From: Cladosporium sp. IMV 00045
Lineage: Eukaryota > Ascomycota > Dothideomycetes > Cladosporiales > Cladosporiaceae
DNA length: 15,300 nt
NCBI GenBank assembly: GCA_001931905.2
Contig: MSJI02000528.1
Location: 1 to 15,300 of the forward strand
Reading direction: 5' to 3'
Position 1 is the first letter of the stretch. Each line of letters opens with the position of its first letter. The notes beneath the pieces were generated by a model that worked only from the letters and a program-made list of their open reading frames with translations, ran no database searches and was not told the origin of the DNA. The position numbers were made by a program, and so were the translations under genes. This document shows positions 1 through 8,500 of this stretch, piece after piece.

Positions 1-67
1 AAAAAAAAACCAAAAGTAAAGAAAAAAATTAACATCAATTCACCCTCAAAACCAAACTCCCCAAACC

Positions 68-418
68 ATGGACCGCCAAACCAAACTCCTCTTCAAACAG
101 ACTTCACCGACCCTCAAGCGCCTCCTCGCCTCCCGCCCGGCCCCCGTGAGGGAAGAGAAACTTTTCCAAGCCGCTTTCGGCGCTGAAAGGCCGGTCAAAC
201 CGCCCCCGGGAGAGTGTTGCGGGAGTAGTTGTGATCCTTGCGTGATGGATTTGTACGCGCAGGAGGTGAGGGTTTGGAAGGAGTGTAGGGATGCGAGGGA
301 GGGGTTGAGGGAGAACGAGGGGGATGGAGAGGGAGGTGGAGGGAGGGAGGAGAAGGGGAGGGAGGAGAAGGATGGGTTGGAGGGCAAGTTGAGGGTGCCG
401 GGGGCGTTTGAGTGGTGA
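68..418 (+). CDS. Oxidoreductase-like domain protein (OXLD1-type), small
   Basis: An intronless 116-residue ORF. Residues 45-73 carry the hallmark of the oxidoreductase-like N-terminal family (human OXLD1 type): a proline-rich lead-in, then C50-C51-G-S-S-C55-D-P-C58, then D-L-Y and a downstream tryptophan. The four cysteines look like a small metal or redox centre, but the biochemical role of the family is not well established; animal members are reported as mitochondrial. The first 40 residues are basic and poor in acidic residues, which would suit mitochondrial import (inference). The C-terminal third is a Glu/Gly/Arg-rich low-complexity tail. The start is the first ATG, after an A/C-rich leader with ACC-ATG-G context. 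Only 67 bases of upstream sequence are present, so an earlier exon cannot be excluded. No intron is needed to complete the domain. Confidence 0.75.
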   Translation: MDRQTKLLFKQTSPTLKRLLASRPAPVREEKLFQAAFGAERPVKPPPGECCGSSCDPCVMDLYAQEVRVWKECRDAREGLRENEGDGEGGGGREEKGREEKDGLEGKLRVPGAFEW

Positions 419-1844
419 TGGAGAAAGATGATTGATCTTGGGTCGATTGGGCTGCTTTCTTCGGTTGGCGGTGGTGTTCGTCGGATGGACTGCGTCCTAC
501 TACTTATCTTGCTATTTCCGACTCAAGGACCTTGGAGTCATATCGATGAGATGCCTAAGTGGGACGAGGTCGCTTTGACACTTCTTGGCCACCGGTCTTC
601 AACGTCGACAATTTCGATGGCATTGGAGATTGCGTTGGAGAATGAGTTTGCTGCGACTTTGTCCGACTCGGCAAGCCATGCGGACCGCCTTATTGATGCT
701 TCTGGACGATCTTGGACGCAAACAATACCCTCCGGCTCACGCGCTTGATGGACTGCAAGCGCTTGGTCGTGCCCATGGATTCAATTGAGCGCCAAACGAA
801 CGATAGGCTACCAAGATGGAATTTGAAGTGTTTCTTTCGAGTATCATAGAATCGGAACAGCAAACCGCAAGATGGCTACTAATGCAGGCTCATCCAGCCG
901 GAAACGATGCATGATCAGGCTGCAAGCGGTGGAAATATGCAAACTATGCAAATAAGCACACCATGGTACCTGGAATATTTCAAGGCTGAACAGCGGCTCT
1001 TTTGAATAGCTCTCGCGAGCATCGAGTTGCAAGAGGAAGAGTTGGGAGACTATCAAAGGAAGCTCAAGTCTCGAGGCCGGTTTGATTCTTTGGTCGCTCA
1101 TTCATTTGGTATGGTTTAAACTCTCACAACCTGCTACCTGGTCGGATAATATGCTAACCCAAGACAACAGCACGAAATTTCAAAATGCGGTATGCCTGTG
1201 GAGCTGTGAAGATGTCCGATTCTGGCGGCTTAGTTATTGAGTAAAGACAGAGATCATCTGGATACTAGACCTGGTAATAACGAGAATAGAGGGAGAAGCA
1301 AAATTGAACATCACATTAGGCACGACACTTCGAAGCTCAATGGAACTGAACACAAGAAAATCAATCCTGTGTTGGATCGTTGCGCTCAGCCTTATCCCAC
1401 GGCCTGAACGCTGAACGCTGACTGCAATTATTGACGTATGCCCGCGACCGATATCTGACCCCTCCACCACGAATACATCGGCAATTTCATGACAGAATGT
1501 ATACATCTCACTTCAAAGGAAAGTTTTCAACTTTGCAAATAATACGATTTTCTGAGGCTGATGCGTCTGTCGGAACTCAAGGAACTCTCTCTCGTCGATC
1601 ACTGGCGTCATCCCAACCCCAGCATCGATGATGACTTCAACGTTCGGTCGTCGTGTACCGTATTCCCGTCGACGATCAAATAATAAATTGGAGAATGGAT
1701 AGAACGGCATTTCGCATCTCGATGAGAACGATGATATCTGTGGCCCCATGTGTCCCCGCAGGACGACAATAAGTATACAAGCCTTGTACTGAGCAGTCTC
1801 GCTACATTTCCGTCCACGCATCTTTTGGCAATCGATTAAACACG
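419..1844. other. Gene-poor spacer with one intron-like relic and the promoter of the next gene
   Basis: These 1.4 kb are less GC-rich than the flanking exons. Several 60-115 codon frames are open on both strands, but none shows a recognisable motif and stop codons occur at close to chance spacing in the best frame (8 in about 229 codons). The only gene-like signal is the spliced relic at 883-1244, listed separately. The last 100 bases should hold the core promoter of the MRJP-like gene; a TATA-like AGTATACA lies near 1773. Confidence 0.5.
883..1244 (+). pseudogene. Possible decayed spliced gene fragment, unknown product
   Basis: One reading frame is open from 883 to 1002, meets a TGA at 1003-1005, and is open again to 1108. 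There a GTATGG donor starts a 62-nt intron-like segment (1109-1170) with a TGCTAAC branch site and a CAACAG acceptor. Removing it keeps the frame open for a further 24 codons to TAA at 1242-1244. The TGA could be a mutated CGA codon. The segment before the intron is Glu/Lys/Arg-rich and soluble-looking. I do not recognise the protein and see no start codon that yields a full ORF. The splice signals are good; the coding character is weak, so this may be chance or an untranslated spliced transcript. Confidence 0.25.
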
Positions 1845-3307
1845 ATGTTAGCATCTGCAATCACTTTCCTCGCCTTGGGGCTGAGTGCTGCTGCACAAGT
1901 GACCTACCAGAATAGCTCTGGGACACGCCTTCGAGTTGACAATGGCACTTATGGCCCGGAAATCGAAGAGGTCCATTATTGTGAGTCCTCAAATTGACAT
2001 GGCTTTTAGGAAACGACTACCCAAATATTTCTTGAACACAACTGACCATACAACAGACTACGACCAATGGCCCATCGGCATCGCCGTCGCCTCCGACGGA
2101 CGAATCTTCACAACCTACACCCGCGGCGACTACCGCTACACCCTCGGTGTCGTCGTGAACGAAACCGCCGAAGAACCCTACCCATCCCTCGACCTCAACC
2201 TCCCCGTCTCCCAACTCAACACCAGCTGGAACGGCATCCCCTTCGGCTCCTCCAACTCCAGCGGCCTCATCTCCGTGCAAGCCGTGTACATCACACCCCC
2301 GGCCCCCGCCACCAACCGCCCGGAAACCCTCTGGGTCCTCGACACGGGCCGACCAACCATCACGAACGCCCAGAACGAACCATCAATGCCCTACGCCCAA
2401 CCCGGCGGCCCTAAACTCCTCGCCATCTCCCTGTCCAACAACACAATCTACCAAACCTACACCTTCCCTCCCTCCGTGCACTACCCGTCCTCCTACCTGA
2501 ACGACCTGCGCTTCGACCTGCGCCCCAACCTCACCCACTCCTCCGGCGGCGGAATCGCCTACCTAGTCGACAGCTCCGACGAAGGCCGCCCGGGCTTCAT
2601 AACCCTCGACCTCGGCAGCGGCGAATCCTGGCGCCGCCTCGAACAAGACCGCAGCACGCTCCGCGGGCAGAACGACGTGCCCTCCTACGCCGGCGCGCCG
2701 TTCTACTTCTCCCAGCTCGGGCGCCCGATCGGCTGGCAACGCGAAGGACTCGACGGAATCCAGCTAACCCCCGACGGGGAGAGGATGTACTACTCCCCCC
2801 TGACGTCGAAACACCTCTTCTCCATCCCCACGGCCAATTTGCGCGAACGCCCCTCCAACCCGTCCGCAGAGCTCAGCGCGCGCAGCAACGTGAGCGACCA
2901 CGGACAGCGGGGCGGGGACGCGAACGGCTTCGAGGGGGACAGCGAGGGGATGATATACCAGCTGATGCCGGAGTCCAACGCCGTGTATGTCTACGATTCA
3001 ACCGCGAAAGGGGACGGGAGGACGAAAGGGTTCGTGCGGGACCCGAGAATCCTCTGGCCCGACGGCGCGAGTGTGGGCGCCGATGGGTGGATTTATTTGA
3101 ATGTCAATCAGCTGTTCTATCAGGATATCTGGAACGAGGGCGTGGATTCGAGGTGAGTTCTGAAGTGTGCGGTTGGTGGTGTTTTCTGTTAGATTGGTTT
3201 TTTTGTGCTGACGAGTTTTTCTTAATCTTTTCAGGATTCATCCCGGAGCTATACTGCGGTGCAAGCTGCCAAATAACGGGACGAAGATCTCGAGCCTCTA
3301 CCCGTAG
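1845..3307 (+). CDS. Secreted major royal jelly / Yellow-like family protein
   Basis: Three exons: 1845-1980, 2057-3152 and 3235-3307, giving 434 residues. Intron 1 (76 nt) has a GTGAGT donor and ACAACAG acceptor; intron 2 (82 nt) has a GTGAGT donor and TTTTCAG acceptor. Both joins keep the frame. Exon 1 supplies a signal peptide (residues 1-17, hydrophobic core, ending Ala-Ala-Ala), so the ATG at 1845 is preferred. The domain follows with Y-Y-D-Q-W-P-I-G-I (46-54), an R-I-F-T-T-Y-T-R-G strand, W-V-L-D-T-G, the D-G-I-Q-L-T-P-D-G segment and the final P-D-G-A-S blade, all typical of the six-bladed MRJP/Yellow propeller. There are nine N-X-S/T sequons and only one cysteine, in the last exon. 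In insects the family includes pigment and royal jelly proteins; the fungal role and ligand are unknown to me. Secretion is inferred from the signal peptide. Confidence 0.85.
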
Positions 3308-3550
3308 GGGTTCATTTGGGAGCTGATGGATACAATCGAGAGCAGAAAGTCGGGAATAGTTTTCGAACCAAAGCAAATTGAAATTGAAATTTATATTTCT
3401 TCTTTTCTTCCTCCTAAGTCTACACTTTTTTTAAATGTATTCCCAATGTACTCGCCACCCTCACGCCTCGTAAAAGTGTATCAATCGTTCCAAAAAATCC
3501 CTTTCATTTCCTTCCCATCTTTGCAATCCTGAAAAGCAAAACAGCCACGC
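3308..3550. other. Convergent 3' spacer, MRJP-like gene and valyl-tRNA synthetase
   Basis: This 243-base AT-richer stretch lies between two stop codons that face each other. It should hold both 3' untranslated regions. I see no further gene or structured element in it. Confidence 0.6.
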
Positions 3551-6500
3551 TTAAAGCTTCATCTGCTCGAAACGCTCAATGCTCTGCTCAAAGACCCTTT
3601 GCTCACTCAGCAGATCGCGCAGCCTCCTGTCCTCGAGCGCCTTGACCTCGTCGCTGACCTTGTCGCCCAGCGTGCCGATGAGCTTCTCCTGCTCCTCGAC
3701 GGCGCTGGCGGTCTTCTGCAACTTGGGCTTGACCCTGACGATCTCGCGGCCGGCGTCGACGGAGCCCTGGATTTCCAGGAAGACGGCGACGGACGAGGAG
3801 ACCGGGTAGGCCGCGGCGGGGACGGGGACGGGCTCGTTGGCCTTGAGGACCGTGAGCTCGGACAGGTACTTGCCGGAGAGGACCTTGATGGAAGCGGCTT
3901 CCTTGGAGGCGGTGGCGTAGGCTTCCTCAGTGAGGGGTTGGACGAAGGCCTTGCCGCTCTCCTTGACGGCGTATTCTTGAATGAGCGAACGGACACCCTT
4001 GGAGGAGCCGAGGATGAGCTCATAGGCGCTCTCGCTGACAGGGTCGTCGAGCTTGGCGTCGTACTGCGGGTAGGAAGCGACGACGATGGAGCGGGTCTGG
4101 TCCTCGGGACGTCTGGGGAGACGCTGCCACAGCTCCTCAGTGAGGAAGGGCATGAAGGGGTGAATCATGGTGAGAGCGCTCTCAAGAGCAGTGTAGAGAG
4201 TGTCAAGAGCGGAAGCGCGCTCTTCAGGGGTACCGTCTTTAATGATGGATTTGGAGTTCTCAATGTAGACGTCGCAAAGCTCGTAAAGCCAGTAGCTGTG
4301 AATAGCCTGGGTGCTGCGAGAGAACTCGCGCTTGGCAAGAGCGTCGTTGATCTCCTTGGCGCAAGCGTTCATCTTGTGCAGAATCCAGCGCTCAGCCAGA
4401 CCCTCGTTGCCAGTCTTGCCGCCCTGAGCCTTGGGTGTGAAGTCTGCGGGCAGGTTACCGAGGACGAACTTGGTCGCCTGGTAGATCTTGTTGCAGAAGT
4501 TACGGTAGCTGCGCATGACCTTGACATCGAAAGCAATGTCACCACCGCCAGTGGTGTAGTTGACGAGAGAGAAGCGGAGAGCGTCAGCGCCGCACTCGTC
4601 AATACCGTCAGCGAAAGCAGCCTTCTGCCACTTGGTTGCGCGCTCGATCTCCTTGGGCGCAAGGTTACCGACCTTGAGCTTGTCGTTCAGCGCCTGAAGA
4701 GTGATACCCTCCATGATGTCGACGGGGTCGATGACGTTTCCAAGAGATTTGGACATCTTGCGACCTTCCGAATCACGGACGAGGGAGTGGCAGTAGACCT
4801 CAGTGAAGGGAACCTTGCCGGTCATCTTGATACCGAACATGATCATTCTCGCGACCCAGAAGAAGAGAATGTCCCAACCAGTCTCAAGGACGGAAGTGGG
4901 GTACAGCTTCTCCAAGTCGTGGGTCTTGTTGGGCCAGCCCAGAGTGGAGAAGGGCCAGAGACCAGAAGAGAACCAAGTGTCAAGGCAGTCAGGATCGCGC
5001 TCGAGCTCGAACTCCTTGCCGGGGAACTTCTTTTGTGCCTTCTCGCGGGCCTCCTCCTCAGTTTTGCCGCAGACCCAGTATTCAGACTCAGCATCATAAG
5101 CAGGGCCGTCCTTCAGCTTAACGTAGTAAGCAGGGACCTGGTGACCCCACCAAAGCTGCCTAGAAAGACACCAGTCGTCGATGCCCTCCATCCAGCGGTA
5201 GTAAGTGTTCTCGGCAGATGCGGGCTTCAGCTTGATGCTGCCGTTCTTGACGGCCTCAATGGCGGGCTCAGCAAGTGGCTTCATGTGCATCCACCATTGG
5301 GGCTTCATGACCGGCTCGATGACATCCTTGGACTTGCTGCAAAGCGGGATGGTCATCTTGTTGTTCTCCTTGCCGACGTACAGACCCTTCTTCTCGAGCT
5401 CAGCAATGATGGAGTAACGGACATCGAAACGCTTGTGGCCCTCAAAGGGACCGGCGTTGGCGTTCATGGTGCCGTCGTCGTTGAGAATGTTGATGAACTC
5501 GAGGTTGTTGTCCTTGCCACGCTTGAAATCGTTGAAATCGTGCGCAGGGGTGATCTTGACGGCACCAGTACCGAAGTCACGCTCAACGGACTCGTCACCG
5601 AAAATGGGGATCAGACGGTCGACGAAGGGGTGCTTGACGAATCTGCCGATCAGATGAGTGTAACGCTCGTCCTGGGGGTGGACAGCAACACCAGTGTCAC
5701 CAAGCATGGTCTCGGGACGAGTGGTGGCGACTTCGATGGTCTCGTCGGTGCCATCGATCGGGTACTTGAAGTTCCAGATGCTACCAAACTCAATCTTCTT
5801 GTCGTATCCAGGGACGTCGATCTTGGTCGAGCCCTCAAGCTCCTTCTGGTCGACCTCCAAGTTGGAGAGCGCGGTGTTGAGCTTGGTGCACCAGTTGACA
5901 AGACGGTTGGCGCGGTAGATCAGACCCTCGTCGTGCAATTGGACGAAGATGTGTCGCACGGCGGCAGACAGGTTCTCATCCATGGTGAAAGCCTCCCTCG
6001 TCCAGTCCATTGATCCACCCAGTCTTCTCAGAACAGTGTTAATCTTCTTGTGGTATTCATCCTTCCAATCCCAGACAGTCTCGACAAACTTCTCTCTGCC
6101 CAGGTCGTGCCTGGTCAGGCCGTTGCGCCTATTGTAAAGCATGTTCTCGACGACACTCTGTGTCGAGATACCAGCGTGATCGCAGCCGGGAATGAAGAGA
6201 ACGGTCTTGCCCTTCATTCTCTCCCATCTAATCATCACATCCTGTAGCGAAGTCGCAAGGGCGTGTCCAATGTGCAGAGCGCCAGTAACGTTGGGAGGCG
6301 GAATGGGAATGACGAAAGAACCCGCGGGCTTAACATCGCCGTCCTTGGTGTACTGAGGCTCGTGGAAGCCCTCCTTCTCCCACCAGTCGTACCACGCGCT
6401 CTCCACGACGGAGGGAATGTAGGCCTTGTGGTAGTCATCGTCCAGAGGCTTGAGGATCTTCTTCTCACCCTTGGGCGTCTCCTCGACGTAGGGCGCAAGC

Positions 6501-6811
6501 TTGACCTCTTCCTTCTTCTCTTTCTGCTTCTTGGGAGCAGCCTGCTGAGCCTGCTTCTTTGCCTGCTTCTCCGCGAACTTGGCCGCCTTCTCGGCCTTTT
6601 GGCGCTCCTTTGCAAGTTCGCGCTCAGTCTTCTCTTTCTTCTCGCCCTCCTTCACGCCGCCATCCTGGCCGGGAGCATTGGTGCCTTTGGGGTCGCTGTT
6701 GGCTGCGTCGACGACAGCAGCCTTGGTGTCCTGGGAAGCAGGCGGCGGCTGGCCGGTGACGGGACCGGTCTTCTCGCCGGGGGTGTTGTGCGAAGCGGCG
6801 TTCAACGCCAT
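3551..6811 (-). CDS. VAS1: Valyl-tRNA synthetase, cytosolic form plus in-frame mitochondrial extension
   Basis: A class Ia aminoacyl-tRNA synthetase that charges tRNA-Val. The coordinates give the AUG-initiated form (1086 residues, no intron). The frame stays open upstream to 6991, beyond a TGA. Numbered from the GTG codon at 6964: a Lys/Glu/Ala-rich extension typical of eukaryotic ValRS lies at about 100-160, the HIGH motif at 231-234 within P-P-P-N-V-T-G-A-L-H-I-G-H, the editing domain includes T-T-R-P-E-T-M-L-G-D-T (414-424), and KMSKS is at 736-740. The anticodon-binding domain and a C-terminal coiled coil follow. Fungi usually make the cytosolic and mitochondrial enzymes from one gene, and the upstream in-frame segment encodes a clear presequence. 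The AUG at 6811 has A at -3 and G at +4. The gene is divergent from TVP23. Confidence 0.96.
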   Translation of the reverse strand: MALNAASHNTPGEKTGPVTGQPPPASQDTKAAVVDAANSDPKGTNAPGQDGGVKEGEKKEKTERELAKERQKAEKAAKFAEKQAKKQAQQAAPKKQKEKKEEVKLAPYVEETPKGEKKILKPLDDDYHKAYIPSVVESAWYDWWEKEGFHEPQYTKDGDVKPAGSFVIPIPPPNVTGALHIGHALATSLQDVMIRWERMKGKTVLFIPGCDHAGISTQSVVENMLYNRRNGLTRHDLGREKFVETVWDWKDEYHKKINTVLRRLGGSMDWTREAFTMDENLSAAVRHIFVQLHDEGLIYRANRLVNWCTKLNTALSNLEVDQKELEGSTKIDVPGYDKKIEFGSIWNFKYPIDGTDETIEVATTRPETMLGDTGVAVHPQDERYTHLIGRFVKHPFVDRLIPIFGDESVERDFGTGAVKITPAHDFNDFKRGKDNNLEFINILNDDGTMNANAGPFEGHKRFDVRYSIIAELEKKGLYVGKENNKMTIPLCSKSKDVIEPVMKPQWWMHMKPLAEPAIEAVKNGSIKLKPASAENTYYRWMEGIDDWCLSRQLWWGHQVPAYYVKLKDGPAYDAESEYWVCGKTEEEAREKAQKKFPGKEFELERDPDCLDTWFSSGLWPFSTLGWPNKTHDLEKLYPTSVLETGWDILFFWVARMIMFGIKMTGKVPFTEVYCHSLVRDSEGRKMSKSLGNVIDPVDIMEGITLQALNDKLKVGNLAPKEIERATKWQKAAFADGIDECGADALRFSLVNYTTGGGDIAFDVKVMRSYRNFCNKIYQATKFVLGNLPADFTPKAQGGKTGNEGLAERWILHKMNACAKEINDALAKREFSRSTQAIHSYWLYELCDVYIENSKSIIKDGTPEERASALDTLYTALESALTMIHPFMPFLTEELWQRLPRRPEDQTRSIVVASYPQYDAKLDDPVSESAYELILGSSKGVRSLIQEYAVKESGKAFVQPLTEEAYATASKEAASIKVLSGKYLSELTVLKANEPVPVPAAAYPVSSSVAVFLEIQGSVDAGREIVRVKPKLQKTASAVEEQEKLIGTLGDKVSDEVKALEDRRLRDLLSEQRVFEQSIERFEQMKL

Positions 6812-6901
6812 TCTGGTATGGAATGCCCGTCTAGCGGGGGAGGTGAATGCAAGGAAAGGACGGCGGAGCAGGAGTCGGGAGAGAATGGTTGCGGCGTGCA
6901 C
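6812..6901 (-). promoter_or_regulatory. VAS1: Mitochondrial presequence extension of ValRS with likely GUG start
   Basis: The 30 codons directly upstream of the ValRS AUG are open and in frame. They encode a Leu/Arg/Phe/Ser/Ala-rich segment without acidic residues, ending R-R-A-F-H-T-R, which is what a cleavable matrix-targeting presequence looks like. There is no in-frame AUG in it or further upstream before a TGA at 6991-6989. The GTG at 6901-6899 sits directly after GCCACC, the best possible initiation context, so near-cognate initiation there is the simplest way to make the mitochondrial isoform. Yeast GRS1 and ALA1 use such non-AUG starts, whereas yeast VAS1 uses two AUGs. Other non-AUG codons nearby, such as ATT or GTG at 6964, remain possible. 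Confidence 0.55.
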
Positions 6902-6947
6902 GGTGGCAGAGGTTGTGGGTGGAGGGGCAGTGGGAGGATGGTGGCAT
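6831..6947 (-). promoter_or_regulatory. Out-of-frame uORF in the ValRS leader
   Basis: An ATG at 6947-6945 in weak context (T at -3) opens a 38-codon frame different from ValRS. It ends at TAG 6833-6831, 19 bases before the ValRS AUG. Scanning ribosomes would mostly pass it, but it could damp AUG initiation when the leader is unspliced. The transcription start is unknown, so whether the uORF is transcribed is inference. Confidence 0.35.
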
Positions 6948-6964
6948 ATATGCAAAGCAGGCAC

Positions 6965-7266
6965 TACGACTCTAGGTGGGGTTCTTACTCACATGTAGAT
7001 AGGCTGCGCCCAAAATTCGACGTGACTCCGAGGTGGAAACTCTTTCCTCCTTGTACTGCTGGACCCTGGCGAGCAGGGCTGGCTTGAAGCTACCGGAGGT
7101 GGGTGGCCCAGCAGTGGCCCAGCAGCACCTACCACGCGTCTCATCGCAAGCGTGTCCTGATATACTTGTTGCCTTGCTTCGATATCCACCTCACCTTCAC
7201 TTCCATGCCGAACCACAGAATCCTGGACTTGACCACTCGATCCCACTGAGGGCCTCTCAAACCACC
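6965..7266. promoter_or_regulatory. Shared divergent promoter, ValRS and TVP23
   Basis: About 300 bases between two genes transcribed away from each other. No TATA box stands out. A short imperfect direct repeat (TGGCCCAGCAG, twice) lies near 7104-7125. On the minus strand a strong GTGAGTAAG donor-like site starts at 6992. An ATG at 7205 on the plus strand would open a 14-codon uORF ahead of TVP23, in poor context. Confidence 0.5.
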
Positions 7267-8015
7267 ATGGCCGACATCGACAACTCAACCCCCGGCTCGC
7301 TCAATTGGCGACTCAGCGCGCATCCCATCACCCTCATAACGTTCCTCGGATTCAGAGCAGGTACATACAAGCCATGACAGCAGCAATGACTGCGCGCTAA
7401 GACTCATACAAGATTGCTAATCACAACTCTCACGACGCACAGCCAGTCTCCTCGTCTACCTGCTCGGCCTTCTCTTCACCTCCAACTTCGTCCTGATCTT
7501 CATCATCACCATCCTCCTCCTCGCAGCCGACTTCTACTACCTCAAAAACATCGCCGGCCGACGACTCGTGGGACTCCGATGGTGGAACGAAGTGAACCCT
7601 TCTTCGGGCGACTCGCATTGGGTGTTCGAAAGCGCGCCCCAGCCCAACGAGCCGGGGGGAAAGCTGGTCAGCGCGACTGATAAAAGGTTCTTCTGGCTCG
7701 CGCTCTACGCGCAGCCCGGGTTATGGGTGGCTTTGGCCATCGTTGCTATTGTCCAGCTTGAGTTCATCTGGTTGACGCTGGTCGGTGAGTTATGCGATCC
7801 TTGATCCGGGATTGATGTGGAACAGAAGCCTTGCTAACACGTATTCCCCAATTGCAGTCATTGCTCTTGTCCTCACTATCACGAACACTCTGGCTTTCTC
7901 GAGATGCGACAAGTTCAGCCAGGCGAGCGGCGTTCTTGAGCGCGGATTCTACTCGGGCTCTTTGGCGAGGAATCTTGGTGGTGCCATGGTTTCTCGCATG
8001 TTCAACAGGGGTTAG
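7267..8015 (+). CDS. TVP23: Golgi apparatus membrane protein TVP23
   Basis: Three exons, 7267-7360, 7443-7784 and 7858-8015, giving 197 residues, the usual size for the family. Intron 1 (82 nt) runs from a GTACAT donor to CGCACAG; intron 2 (73 nt) has a GTGAGT donor, a TGCTAACAC branch site and TTGCAG. Both joins preserve the frame. The ATG has ACCACC-ATG-G context. Family landmarks are H-P-I-T-L near residue 19, two adjacent membrane segments (about 21-64), [20 protein letters not shown] (61-80), E-S immediately after W-V-F (91-95), two further membrane segments (about 123-158) and the end S-R-C-D-K-F. TVP23 (FAM18 in animals) is a four-pass protein of late Golgi vesicles with a role in membrane traffic that is not well defined in molecular terms. 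Confidence 0.95.
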
Positions 8016-8500
8016 CCTGCTGGAAAGGTTGATCTATTTTCGCACAATGCATGTATCATGTAACAGTATGAAGTAGTAGCGTTTGTGAACATAGAATTTC
8101 AGAATGCCACGTTGGTATGCGATTACCGTTGATCATTCGCCATTCCTGTCGAAAGTATGTTCTCGAGTATTAAGATGCCCTGGAGTGACGTTGATCTTTG
8201 TGAACTCAGTGGCGACGAAACGTGCAATGTCGATGTCAATGTACCACTCGTGAGTTGAATAGAATGCATCGCTGTAGCCATCAAAGCAGTGCAAAAGATG
8301 CTATGCTCATGTATCATGCGTACCATTGTGATGGCCAAGTCCATACCTCGGAGGTTGGCGCTGGAGAGCTACAAACATCCGACCCTCCAAACGTTCAACT
8401 ACACTAGAACCACGACCAACGTTAAAAATCAACAAATAATCGAACAAAATCTGAAAGAAAAAAGGGAAAAAATCAAAAGAAAAGTCAACTCATCCAAACA
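8016..8500. other. Spacer between TVP23 and the ANCHR-like gene
   Basis: It holds the TVP23 3' untranslated region and the promoter and leader of the next gene. The last 80 bases before the ATG at 8501 are strongly A-rich, like many fungal leaders. Short frames are open on both strands, but I see no supported gene. Confidence 0.55.

Noticed and set aside
428..788. Two overlapping plus-strand ORFs just after the OXLD1-like gene
   Set aside because: One begins 10 bases after the stop codon and the other at a TTG; both are low in recognisable structure and lie where a 3' untranslated region is expected.
1513..1860. A 115-codon minus-strand ORF overlapping the MRJP-like start
   Set aside because: It has no motif, overlaps the promoter and signal-peptide exon antisense, and frames of this length occur by chance here.
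2017..2414. Open frames in other phases inside the MRJP-like exon 2
   Set aside because: They are shadows of the GC-rich exon; the spliced frame with the signal peptide and propeller motifs explains the region.
3599..6013. An 804-codon open frame on the plus strand opposite valyl-tRNA synthetase
   Set aside because: It is exactly antisense to a strongly conserved gene, is Leu/Val/Asp/Gly-rich without any domain, and is explained by GC-biased codon use in the true frame.
8130..8415. A minus-strand frame that reads like a decayed protein C terminus, with two in-frame stops (TGA, TAG) that could be mutated CGA and CAG
   Set aside because: Other frames over the same bases are equally open, there is no start, no clear intron and no recognisable family. 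Best explained as the 3' UTR of TVP23 and the promoter of the next gene.
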